Assembly: GCA_964475385.1 (NCBI GenBank)
Contig: CAYYWV010000023.1
Location: forward strand, 1-28,683
From: CAYYWV01 sp964475385
GTDB taxonomy: Bacteria > Pseudomonadota > Alphaproteobacteria > JAAXGF01
Length of the DNA: 28,683 nucleotides
Reading direction: 5' to 3'
The notes beneath the pieces were generated by a model. It was not told where the DNA came from and did not search any database. It saw only the letters and a list, made by a program, of their open reading frames with translations. Below, in pieces: positions 1 through 10,915 of the stretch. Both the position numbers and the translations under genes were made by a program. Within the stretch, counting starts at the first letter, position 1. Each line of letters begins with the position of its first letter.

Positions 1-430
1 CGATGTTGCTTTGCGACGAAAGCGCGTCCATCGCCTGGGCGCGGCTGATCCGCGGAATGAACTCCATCGCGAAGGCGGTCAGCCCCTGATCGGCGTAAGC
101 CTGGGCCTTCGCGCGGTCGCCATAGGGGTTGAGGAGCCCGATCAGGACCGCGCCTTTCTTCATCATCGCGATCTCGTCGATCTCTTCGCCGGCCCCATAG
201 GGGCGCTGGACCTTGAGCACGATGTCGGCGGCGCCGTACAGCGCGGCCGGGTCTTTGACGATCTCGGCCCCGGCCTCGGCGAACGCCTCGTCCGCGATGC
301 TTGCGCCTTCGCCGGCCCCGGTCTCGACCACGACCTCGAGCCCCATGCCGACGAGCTTTTTGACCATCTCCGGCGAGCCGGCGACCCGCGCTTCGCCGGG
401 GCGTCGTTCCCTGGGAATGCCTACCTTCAT
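1..430 (-). CDS. pntA: NAD(P) transhydrogenase alpha subunit, N-terminal part (partial)
   Basis: The first 143 codons of the proton-translocating NAD(P)+ transhydrogenase alpha subunit; the rest lies beyond the left edge. The enzyme transfers hydride between NADH and NADP+ coupled to proton movement across the inner membrane, and this part belongs to the soluble NAD(H)-binding dI domain. The start reads MKVGIPRERRPGEARVAGSP, the family's opening (K-E/R-R-x-x-G-E-x-R-V-A). It is followed by VVETGAGEGASI, by DIVLKVQRP and by AMEFIPRISRAQAMDALSSQ near the cut, which closely resembles Rhodospirillum PntAA. The ATG is preceded by AGGGA about 8 bases upstream. In alphaproteobacteria alpha is often split into PntAA and PntAB; the truncation prevents a decision here. 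Family assignment is confident, the split form is not. Confidence 0.93.
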   Translation of the reverse strand, partial: MKVGIPRERRPGEARVAGSPEMVKKLVGMGLEVVVETGAGEGASIADEAFAEAGAEIVKDPAALYGAADIVLKVQRPYGAGEEIDEIAMMKKGAVLIGLLNPYGDRAKAQAYADQGLTAFAMEFIPRISRAQAMDALSSQSNI

Positions 431-477
431 CCGATCATCCCTGCATGCAGCCGGCGGCCGAACGCCGCCAGCGGCAC

Positions 478-506
478 ACAATGCCGACTCCAACGTCGTT
501 TGCCAA
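478..506 (-). promoter_or_regulatory. Possible promoter of the transhydrogenase gene
   Basis: On the minus strand TTGGCA (501-506) is followed after 17 bases by CATTGT (478-483), about 48 bases before the pntA ATG. The -35 is good and the -10 weak. A competing TTGACT lies slightly further upstream. Pattern only. Confidence 0.3.
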
Positions 507-591
507 GGTTGCAGTCAAATGCCTCCTCGCGCATATTGGCCGATGCTGGCTGGATTATGTCGTCGCCGCCCCGTCCGGCCGGGGGATTTAC

Positions 592-608
592 CCCGGTTCG
601 GAACCGGG
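592..608. repeat. Short perfect inverted repeat downstream of the ABC1 gene
   Basis: CCCGGTTC (592-599) and GAACCGGG (601-608) are perfect complements around a single G. The element lies 66 bases past the ABC1 kinase stop, in the gap before pntA. It could fold as a 6-bp stem with a 5-base loop. No T-tract follows in the transcribed direction, so it is not a classical intrinsic terminator. Confidence 0.35.
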
Positions 609-673
609 CGCTTGCGTCGCGGCGCGTCTCGCGGCCGGCGCGCCGGTCCAAGAGAACGCAAGACCCGAAGGGC

Positions 674-2026
674 TTACTCGGGCGGCGCCAACCCGACCCG
701 TTTGAGCGCGGCCCGTTGGCGGCGGGCGAGCCGCGCTTCGTCGTAGTCGGCGATCATGGCCTCGAACAATCGGTGCCAGTTGATCCTGGCCTTGAGGTGC
801 AGGAACACCGAGCCCAGCCCGATCGCCGCCCGGTCCATGTAGACGAACTCGCGCGGCGGCCGCACGCCGCCGAGCGCGCGCAGCTCGCGATGCACGCGGG
901 CCGCCACCTCGGCCCCGTAGGCCCCGCGGCGCGCCCCTTCCTGGATGCGCCGGGGGCGGTCTTCGAGCACCGGGCTGTAGACGAACTCCGCCCACAGGTT
1001 GAGCGTCTCGATCACCGCCTTATCGAGGCCGACGAAGCCCCAGGTCTCGTAGGCGTGGACCGCGCGCGCCTTATCGCCCGTCCGCAACGCGTGGTAGAGC
1101 TCGATCACGCCGGTCACGAACCGCGGCGGGAAGATGCGGATGCACCCGAAGTCGAGCAGGTTGATCGTCCCGTCCGCGCGCAGGGTGTAGTTGCCGAGAT
1201 GCGGGTCGCCGTGGATCACCCCATAGCGGTAAAGCGGCGTATACCAGGCCCGGAACATGTTGTGGGCGACGCGGTTGCGTTCGGCCTCGCCGCGCCCGAC
1301 CCAGCGCATCAGCGGCTCGCCGTCGAGCCAGGTCATGGTCAGGAGCCGGCGGGTCGAAAGCTCAGGAATCGGCTCGGGCACATGCACGCCGCGCTCGCGC
1401 TTGAGCATCGCGACGTAGAGCGCCATGTTGCGCCGCTCGCGGTCGTAGTCGAGCTCCTCGCGCAAGCGCTCGGCGATCTCGGCGTGGATGTCGGCGGTGT
1501 CGATGGCGCGGTCGTAGCGATGGTAGATCGCGAAAATCAGCTTGAGCTGCTGGAGGTCGGCTTCGACCGCCGAGTCCATGTCCGGGTACTGGAGCTTGCA
1601 GGCGAGCGCGGTCCCGTCGAGCGCGGTCGCGCGATGAACCTGGCCGAGCGAGGCCGCGGCCGCGGCCTCGCGCGAGAAGGCGGCGAACCTGGCGCGCCAA
1701 TCGGGGCCGAGCTCGGCCTCCATCCGGCGGCGCACGAAAGGCCAGCCCATGGGCGGCGCGTTGGCCTGGAGCTGGGCGAGCTCGACCATGTACTCGTCGG
1801 GCATGGAATCGGGAATGGTGGCGAGAAGCTGCGCCACCTTCATCAACGGGCCTTTGAGCCCGCCGAGCGCCCGGCGCAGATCGGCCGCGTGGCGGTCGCG
1901 GTCGAGCGGCAGGCCGAAAAGCCGTTCGGCGCCGAAGCGGGCCGCGATCCCGCCGACCGAGGTCGAGACCCGCGCATAGCGTCGCATCCGTCCGGCGAGA
2001 CTGTCGGATTCGCGCCCCTCGGCCAT
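674..2026 (-). CDS. ABC1/AarF (UbiB-like) atypical kinase family protein
   Basis: A 450-residue ABC1-family protein, relatives of UbiB/COQ8, which have a protein-kinase-like fold and usually support ubiquinone or other lipid metabolism. Visible landmarks: a KVAQ at residues 63-66 in the place of the family's KxGQ motif; the alanine-rich loop AAAASLGQVHRA (121-132) that replaces the kinase P-loop; the ATP-binding lysine in ACKLQYPD (K144); the E-D-Y-D segment near 190-196; the catalytic loop HGDPHLGN (272-279); and DFG (292-294). It lacks the C-terminal membrane helices of full-length UbiB, so it is probably a soluble paralogue rather than UbiB. Its ATG lies 4 bases after the upstream peptidase stop, implying one transcript. 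Substrate unknown. Confidence 0.88.
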   Translation of the reverse strand: MAEGRESDSLAGRMRRYARVSTSVGGIAARFGAERLFGLPLDRDRHAADLRRALGGLKGPLMKVAQLLATIPDSMPDEYMVELAQLQANAPPMGWPFVRRRMEAELGPDWRARFAAFSREAAAAASLGQVHRATALDGTALACKLQYPDMDSAVEADLQQLKLIFAIYHRYDRAIDTADIHAEIAERLREELDYDRERRNMALYVAMLKRERGVHVPEPIPELSTRRLLTMTWLDGEPLMRWVGRGEAERNRVAHNMFRAWYTPLYRYGVIHGDPHLGNYTLRADGTINLLDFGCIRIFPPRFVTGVIELYHALRTGDKARAVHAYETWGFVGLDKAVIETLNLWAEFVYSPVLEDRPRRIQEGARRGAYGAEVAARVHRELRALGGVRPPREFVYMDRAAIGLGSVFLHLKARINWHRLFEAMIADYDEARLARRQRAALKRVGLAPPE

Positions 2027-2030
2027 GCGC

Positions 2031-3839
2031 TCAGCCCGCTTGGTCGAGTTCGTCGATGAAGCCCGCGATGACGTCGAGCCCGCGCGACCAGAAGGCCGGG
2101 TCCGAGGCGTCGAGCCCGAAAGGCGCCAGAAGCTCGCGGTGGCGGAGCGTGCCGCCCGCCCGCAGCATGTCGAGGTACTTCTCCTGAAAGCCCTCTTCGG
2201 CGTCCTGATAGACGGCGTAGAGCGCGTTCACCAGGCAGTCGCCGAAGGCGTAGGCGTAAACGTAGAACGGCGCGTGGATGAAGTGCGGGATGTAGGTCCA
2301 GAAGTGCGCGTACTCGTCCTCGAAGCGGATCGCCGGCCCCAGGCTCTCGGCTTGGACGTCGAGCCAGATCTCGCCGATCCGCTCCGCCGTGATCTCGCCC
2401 GCGCGGCGCTCGTCGTGGAGCCGGCGCTCGAACTCGCAGAACGCGATCTGGCGCACCACCGTGTTCAGCATGTCCTCGACCTTGTTGGCGAGCATGGCGC
2501 GCCGGCGGCGCGGGTCGGTCTCGGCGGCGAGCATGGCGCGGAAGGTGAGCTGCTCGCCGAATACGGAGGCGGTCTCGGCCAGCGTCAGCGGCGTGTCCGC
2601 CATCAGCGCGCCTTGACGGGCGGCGAGAAGCTGATGGACCCCGTGGCCGAGCTCGTGGGCGAGCGTCATGACGTCGCGCACCGTGCCCTGGTAGTTGAGC
2701 AGCAGATAAGGGTGCGCGCTCGGCACCGTAGGGTGCGCGAAGGCCCCCGGCGCCTTGCCCGGCCGCACCGGGGCGTCGATCCAGGCCCGCTCGAAGAAGC
2801 GCCGGCCGAGCTCGGCCATCTCGGGCGAAAACGCGCGGTAGGCGGACAGCACCGTTTCGCGCGCCTCGTCCCAGGGGATGCGCCGCGTGTCCTCGTCGGG
2901 AAGCGGCGCGTTGCGGTCCCAATACGGCAGCGCCTCGACCCCGAACCAGCGCGCCTTGATCCGGTAGTAGCGGTGCGAAAGCCTCGGGTACGCCGCGCGC
3001 ACCGCCTCGATCAGGGCGTCGACCACCTCGTCCTCGACGTGGTTGGCGAGGTTGCGCGACGAGATCGGCCGGGCGAAGCCGCGCCAGCGGTCCTCGATCG
3101 CCTTCTCCTTGGCGAGCGTGTTGGCGATCAGCGCGAACAAGCGCGCGTTGCGCCCCAAAACCGCGCCCAGCGATTTGGCCGCGGCGCGGCGCTTGTTTCC
3201 GTCCGGATCGGTCAGGAGATGGAGCGCCTCGGCGCAGGTCAGATCCTCGCCGTCGACCGGGAAGCGCAGCGAATCGATGGTCTCGTCGAACAGCCTGATC
3301 CAGGCCGCCCGGCCGACCACCGCTTTCTCGTGCAAGAGCCGCTCGATCTCTTCCGAAAGCTGATGGGGCCTAAAAGCGCGCTGGTCGCGGACCCAGGGCG
3401 CGTAATGGGCGAGCCTCGGGGCCTTCATAAGCTCGTCGAGGCGGGCGTCGTCGATCCGGTTGAGCTCGAGGGTGAAGAACACCGTATGCGCCGAAATCTC
3501 GGTGACCTGCTCGCTCGTCGTCTGGAAGAAGCGGCCGACCTCGGGGTCGTCCATGGCGCCGGCGTGAAGGAGGCTCGCATAGCTCATGATGCGGCCGAGG
3601 ATCTCCTCGATCGCTTCGTACTCGGCGATCGCATCGCCAAGCGCCGCCCCGTCGAGGGCGGCGAGCCGGCCGGCGTAGCGTTGCTCGAAGGCGGTCGCCG
3701 AGGCGCGCGCGGCTTCAAGATCCTGGGCCAACTCGGGCGAATCGGGGCCGGGGTAAAGGTCGGCGAGATCCCATGTCGGCAGCGGGCCGAGCGCGGCCGC
3801 GCCCGACTCTCTGCCGCCGTCTGCGGCGGAAGCGCTCAT
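2031..3839 (-). CDS. pepF: Oligoendopeptidase F-type M3 metallopeptidase
   Basis: A 602-residue zinc metallopeptidase of family M3 (PepF/M3 type), a cytoplasmic enzyme that cuts short peptides. The zinc motif HELGH is at residues 395-399 within MTLAHELGHGVHQ. The downstream glutamate ligand is probably in the TLAETASVFGEQ segment, as in the family. The N-terminus LPTWDLADLYPGPDSPEL is characteristic. Length matches the family (about 600). The ATG at 3839 was chosen because the following sequence fits homologues; an in-frame TTG at 3854 would add five residues, and neither start has a strong ribosome binding site. The gene is first in a minus-strand pair with the ABC1 protein and is divergent from the acyl-CoA ligase. 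Confidence 0.93.
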   Translation of the reverse strand: MSASAADGGRESGAAALGPLPTWDLADLYPGPDSPELAQDLEAARASATAFEQRYAGRLAALDGAALGDAIAEYEAIEEILGRIMSYASLLHAGAMDDPEVGRFFQTTSEQVTEISAHTVFFTLELNRIDDARLDELMKAPRLAHYAPWVRDQRAFRPHQLSEEIERLLHEKAVVGRAAWIRLFDETIDSLRFPVDGEDLTCAEALHLLTDPDGNKRRAAAKSLGAVLGRNARLFALIANTLAKEKAIEDRWRGFARPISSRNLANHVEDEVVDALIEAVRAAYPRLSHRYYRIKARWFGVEALPYWDRNAPLPDEDTRRIPWDEARETVLSAYRAFSPEMAELGRRFFERAWIDAPVRPGKAPGAFAHPTVPSAHPYLLLNYQGTVRDVMTLAHELGHGVHQLLAARQGALMADTPLTLAETASVFGEQLTFRAMLAAETDPRRRRAMLANKVEDMLNTVVRQIAFCEFERRLHDERRAGEITAERIGEIWLDVQAESLGPAIRFEDEYAHFWTYIPHFIHAPFYVYAYAFGDCLVNALYAVYQDAEEGFQEKYLDMLRAGGTLRHRELLAPFGLDASDPAFWSRGLDVIAGFIDELDQAG

Positions 3840-4018
3840 GATGTAATGGTCCAATGCCTAGGCTGTTCCCAATCAAACGCGGATCGTGAATCACCGAATC
3901 ACAATAAGGAGCGCGCCGAGGCGCGCGCAAGGGGCGCAATGCTCCCCGAGCAGGGACTTGGGCCTTGGCCGTTGAGCGTCTACACTTCGCGGCGAGCAAT
4001 GGGAGCTGCGGGTACGGA

Positions 4019-5814
<1,796 letters not shown>

Positions 5815-5818
<4 letters not shown>

Positions 5819-8800
5819 ACGCGCCGCTGGTCATGAACGATATGAACGATGCGGCGCTGACCCTCGATGAGCGCTATGCGCGCGAATCGGGCCGGGTGCT
5901 CTTGAGCGGAACCCAGGCGCTGGTCCGGCTCCTCCTCATGCAGCGCCGACGCGACGCGGCCTGCGGCCATAACACGGCGGGTTTCGTCTCGGGCTATCGC
6001 GGCTCGCCGCTCGGCGGGCTCGACCGCGAGCTGTGGCGCGCAAGCAAGCATCTCGAGACCCATCACATCCGTTTCACGCCCGGCGTGAACGAAGACCTCG
6101 CCGCGACCGCGGTCTGGGGCAGCCAGCAGACCGCCCTCTACCCGGGCGCGCGCTACGACGGCGTGTTCGCCATGTGGTACGGCAAAGGGCCGGGGACCGA
6201 CCGTTCGGGCGACGCCTTCAAGCACGCGAACAACGCCGGCACGGCCCCGCTCGGCGGGGTGCTTGCGGTCGCCGGCGACGACCACGTCTGTCGCTCGTCG
6301 ACGTTGCCGCACCAAAGCGAGTTCGCCTTCGTCGACGCCATGATCCCGGTGCTCAACCCCGCAGGCGTCCAGGAGATCCTCGATTTCGGGCTCGTCGGCT
6401 GGGCGCTGTCGCGGTTCTCGGGGTTGTGGGTCGGGCTGATCGCGGTCGCCGAGACGGTCGAGCAGGCGGCCTGCGTCGACGTCGATCCGGGCCGGGTCGC
6501 GATCGCCGCGCCCGACGACTACGCGCCGCCGCCGGGCGGGCTCAACATCCGCTGGCCGGATGCGCCGCTCGACCAGGAGGCGCGGCTTCACCGCCACAAG
6601 CTCGAAGCCGCCCGGGCCTTCGCCCGCGCCAACCGGATCGACCGGATTGTCGCCGACGGAGCGCATGCGCGGCTCGGCGTCGTCGCCGCCGGCAAGTCCT
6701 ATCTCGACGTCGTCCAGGCGCTCGAAATGCTCGGGCTCGACCTCGCCGAGGCCGGCGCGCTCGGCCTCAGGCTGTACAAGCCGGCCATGACCTGGCCGCT
6801 CGAGGAAGAGGGGGCCGTCCGCTTCGCCCGCGGCCTCGAAGAGGTCGTGGTGGTCGAGGAGAAGCGCGCCCTGATCGAGCCCCAGCTCAAGGACGCGCTC
6901 TACCCGCTCGCCGACGGCGAGCGGCCGCGCATCGTCGGCAAGCGCGACGAGACGGGCGCGCCCCTGTTCCCCTCCGAGGGCGAGCTCTCGCCGACCCAGA
7001 TCGCCCGGGCGCTGGCTTCCAGGCTTCTGCGCATCGTCCCCGAAGGCGCGGGCGGCCGCCTGGCCGAACGCCTCAAGGCCCTCGAGGAGCGGGAAGCGGG
7101 CCTCGCCGAGATCGCTCCGCCGATGGAGCGCCTGCCTTACTTCTGCTCGGGCTGCCCGCACAACACCTCGACCAAGCTGCCCGAAGGAAGCATCGCCTTC
7201 GCCGGCATCGGCTGCCACTACATGGTCCAGTGGATGGACCGCAACACCCAGACCTACACCCAGATGGGCGGCGAAGGCGCGAACTGGATCGGCCTCGCCC
7301 CCTTCGTCGACATGCCGCACGTGTTCCAGAACATCGGCGACGGCACCTATTTCCACTCGGGCCTGCTCGCCATCCGGGCGGCGGTCGGGGCGGGCGTCAA
7401 CGTCACTTATAAGATCCTCTACAACCACGCGGTGGCCATGACCGGCGGACAGCCGGTGGACGGTCCGCTCTCGGTCGCCCAGATCACCCACGCGCTCCAC
7501 GGCGAGGGCGTCGCCCGGATCGCCGTGGTCGCCGACGATCCCGCCAAGTACCCGCCCGACACCCGCTTCGCCCCCGGGGTGCAGGTCTACGGGCGCGAAG
7601 CGTTGAATCGGGTGCAGCGCGAGATGCGCGAAATCCCGGGGGTCACGGTCATCATCTACGACCAGGCCTGCGCGACCGAGACCCGACGCCAGCGCAAGCG
7701 CGGGCTTGCGCCCGATCCGGCCCGGCGGGCGGTGATCAACACGGAGGTCTGCGAAGGCTGCGGCGACTGCGGCCTGGTCTCGAACTGCCTGTCGCTTTTG
7801 CCCATCGACACCCCGTTCGGCCGCAAGCGGATCATCGACCAGTCGGCGTGCAACAAGGACTTCTCTTGCTTGGACGGCCTGTGCCCGAGCTTCGTGACGG
7901 TCGAGGGCGGACGGCTGCGCAAGCCCCGGGCCGAGGCCGCGCAGACGCCGCCCCTGCCGCCCGCGCCGGCGTTGCCCACGCTCGAGCGGCCGTTCGACAT
8001 CGTGATCACCGGCGTCGGCGGGACCGGCGTGGTGACCGTGGGCGCGGTGCTCGGCCTCGCCGCCCATATCGAGGGCAAGGGCGCGACCGTGTTCGACATG
8101 ACCGGGCTCGCCCAGAAGTACGGCGCGGTGACCAGCCACGTGCGCATCGCCGCCGCGCCCGAAGACATCCACGCGGTCCGAATCGCTACGGGACAGGCGC
8201 GGTTGGTGCTGGGGTGCGATCTCGTGGTGGCGGGCTCGCGCGCGACGCTCGCGACTTGCGATCGCGAGGCGACAGTGGCGATCGTCAACGCCCGCGCCGC
8301 GCCGACCGGCGATTTCGCCCGCGATCCCGACCTCTCGATGCCCGAGGCGGCGCTCCGCGAAGCGATTCTGCGGGCGACGCGCGAGGCGGCCTTCATCGAC
8401 GCCGCCGGGATCGCGACCCGCGTCCTCGGCGACGCCATCGCCGCCAACCTGTTCCTTCTCGGCTACGCCTGGCAGAAGGGCCTGGTGCCGATCGGCGAGG
8501 CGGCGATCTTGCGCGCCATCGAAGCGGGCGGCGTGGCGGTCGATCTCAACCGGCGGGCCTTCGCCTGGGGGCGGATCGCGGCCCATGAGCCGGCCGCCGT
8601 CGCGGCGGACGCGGCCCGCGAGCCGGCCGCCCAGGCGGACGATCTCGACGCCGTCGTCGAGGCGCGCGTCGAGGCGCTCACCGCGTACCAGAACGCGGCC
8701 TACGCCCGGCGTTACGCCGCCCTCGTCGCCCGGGCGCGAACGATCGAGGCGGAACGCGCGCCGGGGCGCGACGGCCTCGCCCTGGCGGTCGCGCGCAACT

Positions 8801-9300
8801 ACTTCAAGCTCTTGGCCTACAAGGACGAGTACGAGGTCGCCCGGTTGTTCTCGGACGGCCGCTTCCTGCGCGAGATCGCCGAGCGATTCGAGGGCGACTG
8901 GCGGCTCCGCTTCCATCTCGCGCCCCCGCTGTTCGCCAAGATCGATCCCGAGACCGGGCGGCCGATCAAGAAAAGCTACGGTCCGTGGATGATGGGCGTC
9001 TTTCGCCTGCTCGCCCGGCTCAAGGGCCTGCGCGGGACGGTCTTCGATCCCTTCGCCCGGACCGAGGAGCGCCGCGCCGAGCGCCGCCTGATCGCGGACT
9101 ACGAGGCGACGATCGAGGAGATTCTCGCCGCGCTCGATAAGGACAACCACGCGCTCGCGGTCGAGATCGCCGCCGTTCCTGAGCGCATCCGCGGCTTCGG
9201 CCCGGTCAAGGCCAAGGCGATCGCGGAGGCGAAGGCGCGCGAAGCCGCGCTTCTCGCCGCCTTCCGCGACGCCCGCCAGACGCGCGACGCCGCCGAGTAG
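5815..9300 (+). CDS. Indolepyruvate:ferredoxin oxidoreductase, fused alpha-beta type
   Basis: A 1161-residue fused 2-oxoacid oxidoreductase. The family oxidatively decarboxylates arylpyruvates from transaminated aromatic amino acids to arylacetyl-CoA, reducing ferredoxin. Order of parts: pyruvate-binding domain with SGYRGSPLGGLD near the N-terminus; CSGCPHNTSTK and the thiamine diphosphate motif GDGTYFHSG near residue 508 followed by the N of ILYN; a cysteine-rich iron-sulfur segment around 644-690 (CEGCGDC, SACNKDFSC, LCPSF); a gamma-type domain beginning DIVITGVGGTGVVTVG near 732; and a C-terminal region of the DUF6537 kind (ARNYFKLLAYKDEYEVARLF). This is the normal bacterial one-chain form. 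The true start is the ATG overlapping the ligase stop; the open frame upstream of it is a shadow of the ligase. Confidence 0.94.
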
Positions 9301-9344
9301 CGCATACCCTCAAGGGGCGCGCCGAAGGGCTGGGTCCGGGGCGG

Positions 9345-9587
9345 CTACATCCCAAGCGCCGACTTGTAGAGATCGAGCAACGCCTCCTGCTCGCGCAGCG
9401 CCTCGCGGTCGAGCCGGCGCAGGCGGATCACCGCCCGCATGGTTTTGACGTCGAACCCGTTGGCCTTGGCCTCGGCGTAGACCTCGCGGATATCGGCGGC
9501 GAGCGCCGCCTTTTCGGCCTCGAGCCGCTCGATCCGCTCGACATAAGAACGAAGCTGTCCCGCAACGATGCCTTCGGGCTGGGCCAT
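9345..9587 (-). CDS. gapR: GapR family nucleoid-associated DNA-binding protein (DUF2312)
   Basis: An 80-residue protein matching the alphaproteobacterial GapR/DUF2312 family, studied in Caulobacter, where it encircles overtwisted DNA ahead of replication and transcription. Signature: QLRSYVERIERLEAEKAAL, then DIREVYAEAKANGFDVKTMR and VIRLRRLDREALREQEALL, mostly helical with heptad-like spacing. Length is typical. It converges with the oxidoreductase gene, 44 bases apart, with no clear terminator between them. The start ATG follows a G+C-poorer stretch with no strong Shine-Dalgarno. Confidence 0.93.
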   Translation of the reverse strand: MAQPEGIVAGQLRSYVERIERLEAEKAALAADIREVYAEAKANGFDVKTMRAVIRLRRLDREALREQEALLDLYKSALGM

Positions 9588-9757
9588 GCGTTCCGATTCC
9601 TTTTGCGTCTTTTGCGTCGCGCCCCCTGCGGACGCCTGCGCGCGGCCTTATAGCCGGGGCGCGGGCGGGCGGCAAGCGCATGCGCGGAATTCGGCCTTGC
9701 GCGGCGGCGGCGGCTCTGGTTTCCCTTAGGCTTCCGTCGGATCACGAAACGCTGGCC

Positions 9758-10039
9758 ATGCTCAAGCTCGCTTCGATCTTCGCGGTCGTCTTCCTCGCCG
9801 AGCTCGGCGACAAGACGCAGCTCGCCACGCTCCTCTTCTCGAGCGACCGCGCGCTTTCGCCGTTCCAGGTCTTTCTCGCCGCCGCCGCGGCGCTCGTGGT
9901 CTCGACCGCGCTCGCCGTGCTCGCCGGCAGCCTCGCCGCGCGCTATCTCGCGGCGATCCCGCTCAAGCCCATCGCGGGCGTCGCCTTTATCGCCATCGGC
10001 GGCTGGATGCTGATCGAGCACTTCCGCGCGGTTTCGTAG
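9758..10039 (+). CDS. Half-size GDT1/TMEM165 (UPF0016) family cation transporter
   Basis: A 93-residue membrane protein with the UPF0016 signature E-x-G-D-K-T (AELGDKTQ, residues 14-21) in its first helix, and further hydrophobic helices over about 34-57 and 66-85. Eukaryotic and many bacterial members carry two copies of this motif and transport Mn2+ or Ca2+; single-motif bacterial forms are thought to act as dimers. Start chosen at ATG 9758 because MLKLASIFAVVFLAELGDK fits homologues; an earlier ATG at 9680 would add an unlike 26-residue leader. It sits alone between gapR and the regulator gene and converges with the latter across 34 bases. Confidence 0.8.
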   Translation: MLKLASIFAVVFLAELGDKTQLATLLFSSDRALSPFQVFLAAAAALVVSTALAVLAGSLAARYLAAIPLKPIAGVAFIAIGGWMLIEHFRAVS

Positions 10040-10073
10040 CCGCCGGAGAGGAACCGTGTCGGCAATAAAGGGC

Positions 10074-10760
10074 TCAGCTCCCGGCGCAGTAACGCTGGAG
10101 CACGTCGGGCTCGGTCAGGATGACGTCGTTGCCCTCGCAATGCACGCCGAGCTCGCGGAGCTTGGCGAGCGCGCGCGAGAACGTCTCGGGTTTCATGCCG
10201 AGGCGGGCGGCGATCAACGACTTGTCGTAAGGGAGATGGATGGTGAGCGGCCCCTTTTCGCCGGGACTGAGGCGAAGCAGGAACTCCCCCACCCGCTGCG
10301 GCGCCGACTTGGCGCGGATCTGTTCGACCTGGCCGACCAGATAACGCAGCCGGTGCGACATCGCGCCGAGGATGTTGATCGCAAGCTCCCCGTCGGCGCG
10401 GATCGCGGCGAGAAGCGGCGCCGCCGGGATGACGACCAGGCGCGCCTTCTCGACCACCTCGGCGGTGACCGGAAAGCGCCCAGAGCCGAAGATGGCGGCC
10501 TCGGCGAACGCTTCGCCGCGGCTGAAGATGCCGATCACGTGCTCGTCGCCGTCGGCGGTCTCGCGCGAGAGCTTCACCCAGCCCCGAAGGATCACGTAGA
10601 AACGGTCGGCCACGTCGCCGCGCACGAACAGAATGGCCCCGCGGGGACACTCGATCACCCGCGCCGCACCGAGAAGGGCGTGGACCGTCTTCACCGGCAG
10701 CCCGTTGAACATAACCGTTCGGCGCACGAGATCGAAGTTGACCGGGTCGAGATGTGCCAT
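10074..10760 (-). CDS. Crp/Fnr family transcriptional regulator, DNR/NnrR-like
   Basis: A 228-residue regulator with an N-terminal cyclic-nucleotide-binding-like domain (about 25-135), a dimer helix, and a C-terminal winged helix. The recognition helix reads GMKPETFSRALAKL. E192, S195 and R196 form the E-x-x-S-R pattern that in FNR contacts TTGAT half-sites. Only three cysteines are present (C38, C208, C225), not the N-terminal cluster of FNR, so direct O2 sensing by a 4Fe-4S cluster is unlikely. DNR/NnrR-type NO sensing is possible by analogy. ATG 10760 is preceded by AAGGA at good spacing; an upstream in-frame extension lacks this. It is divergent from ctaA, and FNR-like boxes lie in the shared promoter and ahead of the CuA oxidoreductase genes. 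Confidence 0.88.
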   Translation of the reverse strand: MAHLDPVNFDLVRRTVMFNGLPVKTVHALLGAARVIECPRGAILFVRGDVADRFYVILRGWVKLSRETADGDEHVIGIFSRGEAFAEAAIFGSGRFPVTAEVVEKARLVVIPAAPLLAAIRADGELAINILGAMSHRLRYLVGQVEQIRAKSAPQRVGEFLLRLSPGEKGPLTIHLPYDKSLIAARLGMKPETFSRALAKLRELGVHCEGNDVILTEPDVLQRYCAGS

Positions 10761-10838
10761 GAAAAATCCTTCGCCCGCCCGTACGGACCCTAGGACCAAG
10801 AGTCCCCTAGAGGCGGGCGACGCGCAAGAGCCTTTTTC

Positions 10839-10852
10839 TTGATCGCGGTCAT
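10839..10852. promoter_or_regulatory. FNR/DNR-like box between regulator and ctaA
   Basis: TTGAT-CGCG-GTCAT matches TTGAY-N4-RTCAA at 9 of 10 half-site positions, the last base differing. It lies in the divergent gap, 64 bases before the ctaA ATG and 79 bases before the regulator ATG, so it could serve either gene. Pattern match only. Confidence 0.45.
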
Positions 10853-10915
10853 GGACTGCGGGCCCGAGGAGTGGTAGGTGAGCGCGATCGACGCGGCCAA
10901 AGCGCGGGAGGTCTC

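Noticed and set aside
11..2059. Plus-strand open frame of 682 codons, and similar ones at 2025-4163 and 22256-23620
   Set aside because: They are antisense or out-of-frame readings of pntA, the ABC1 gene, pepF and glcD. Composition reflects G+C-rich codons and no motif is seen.
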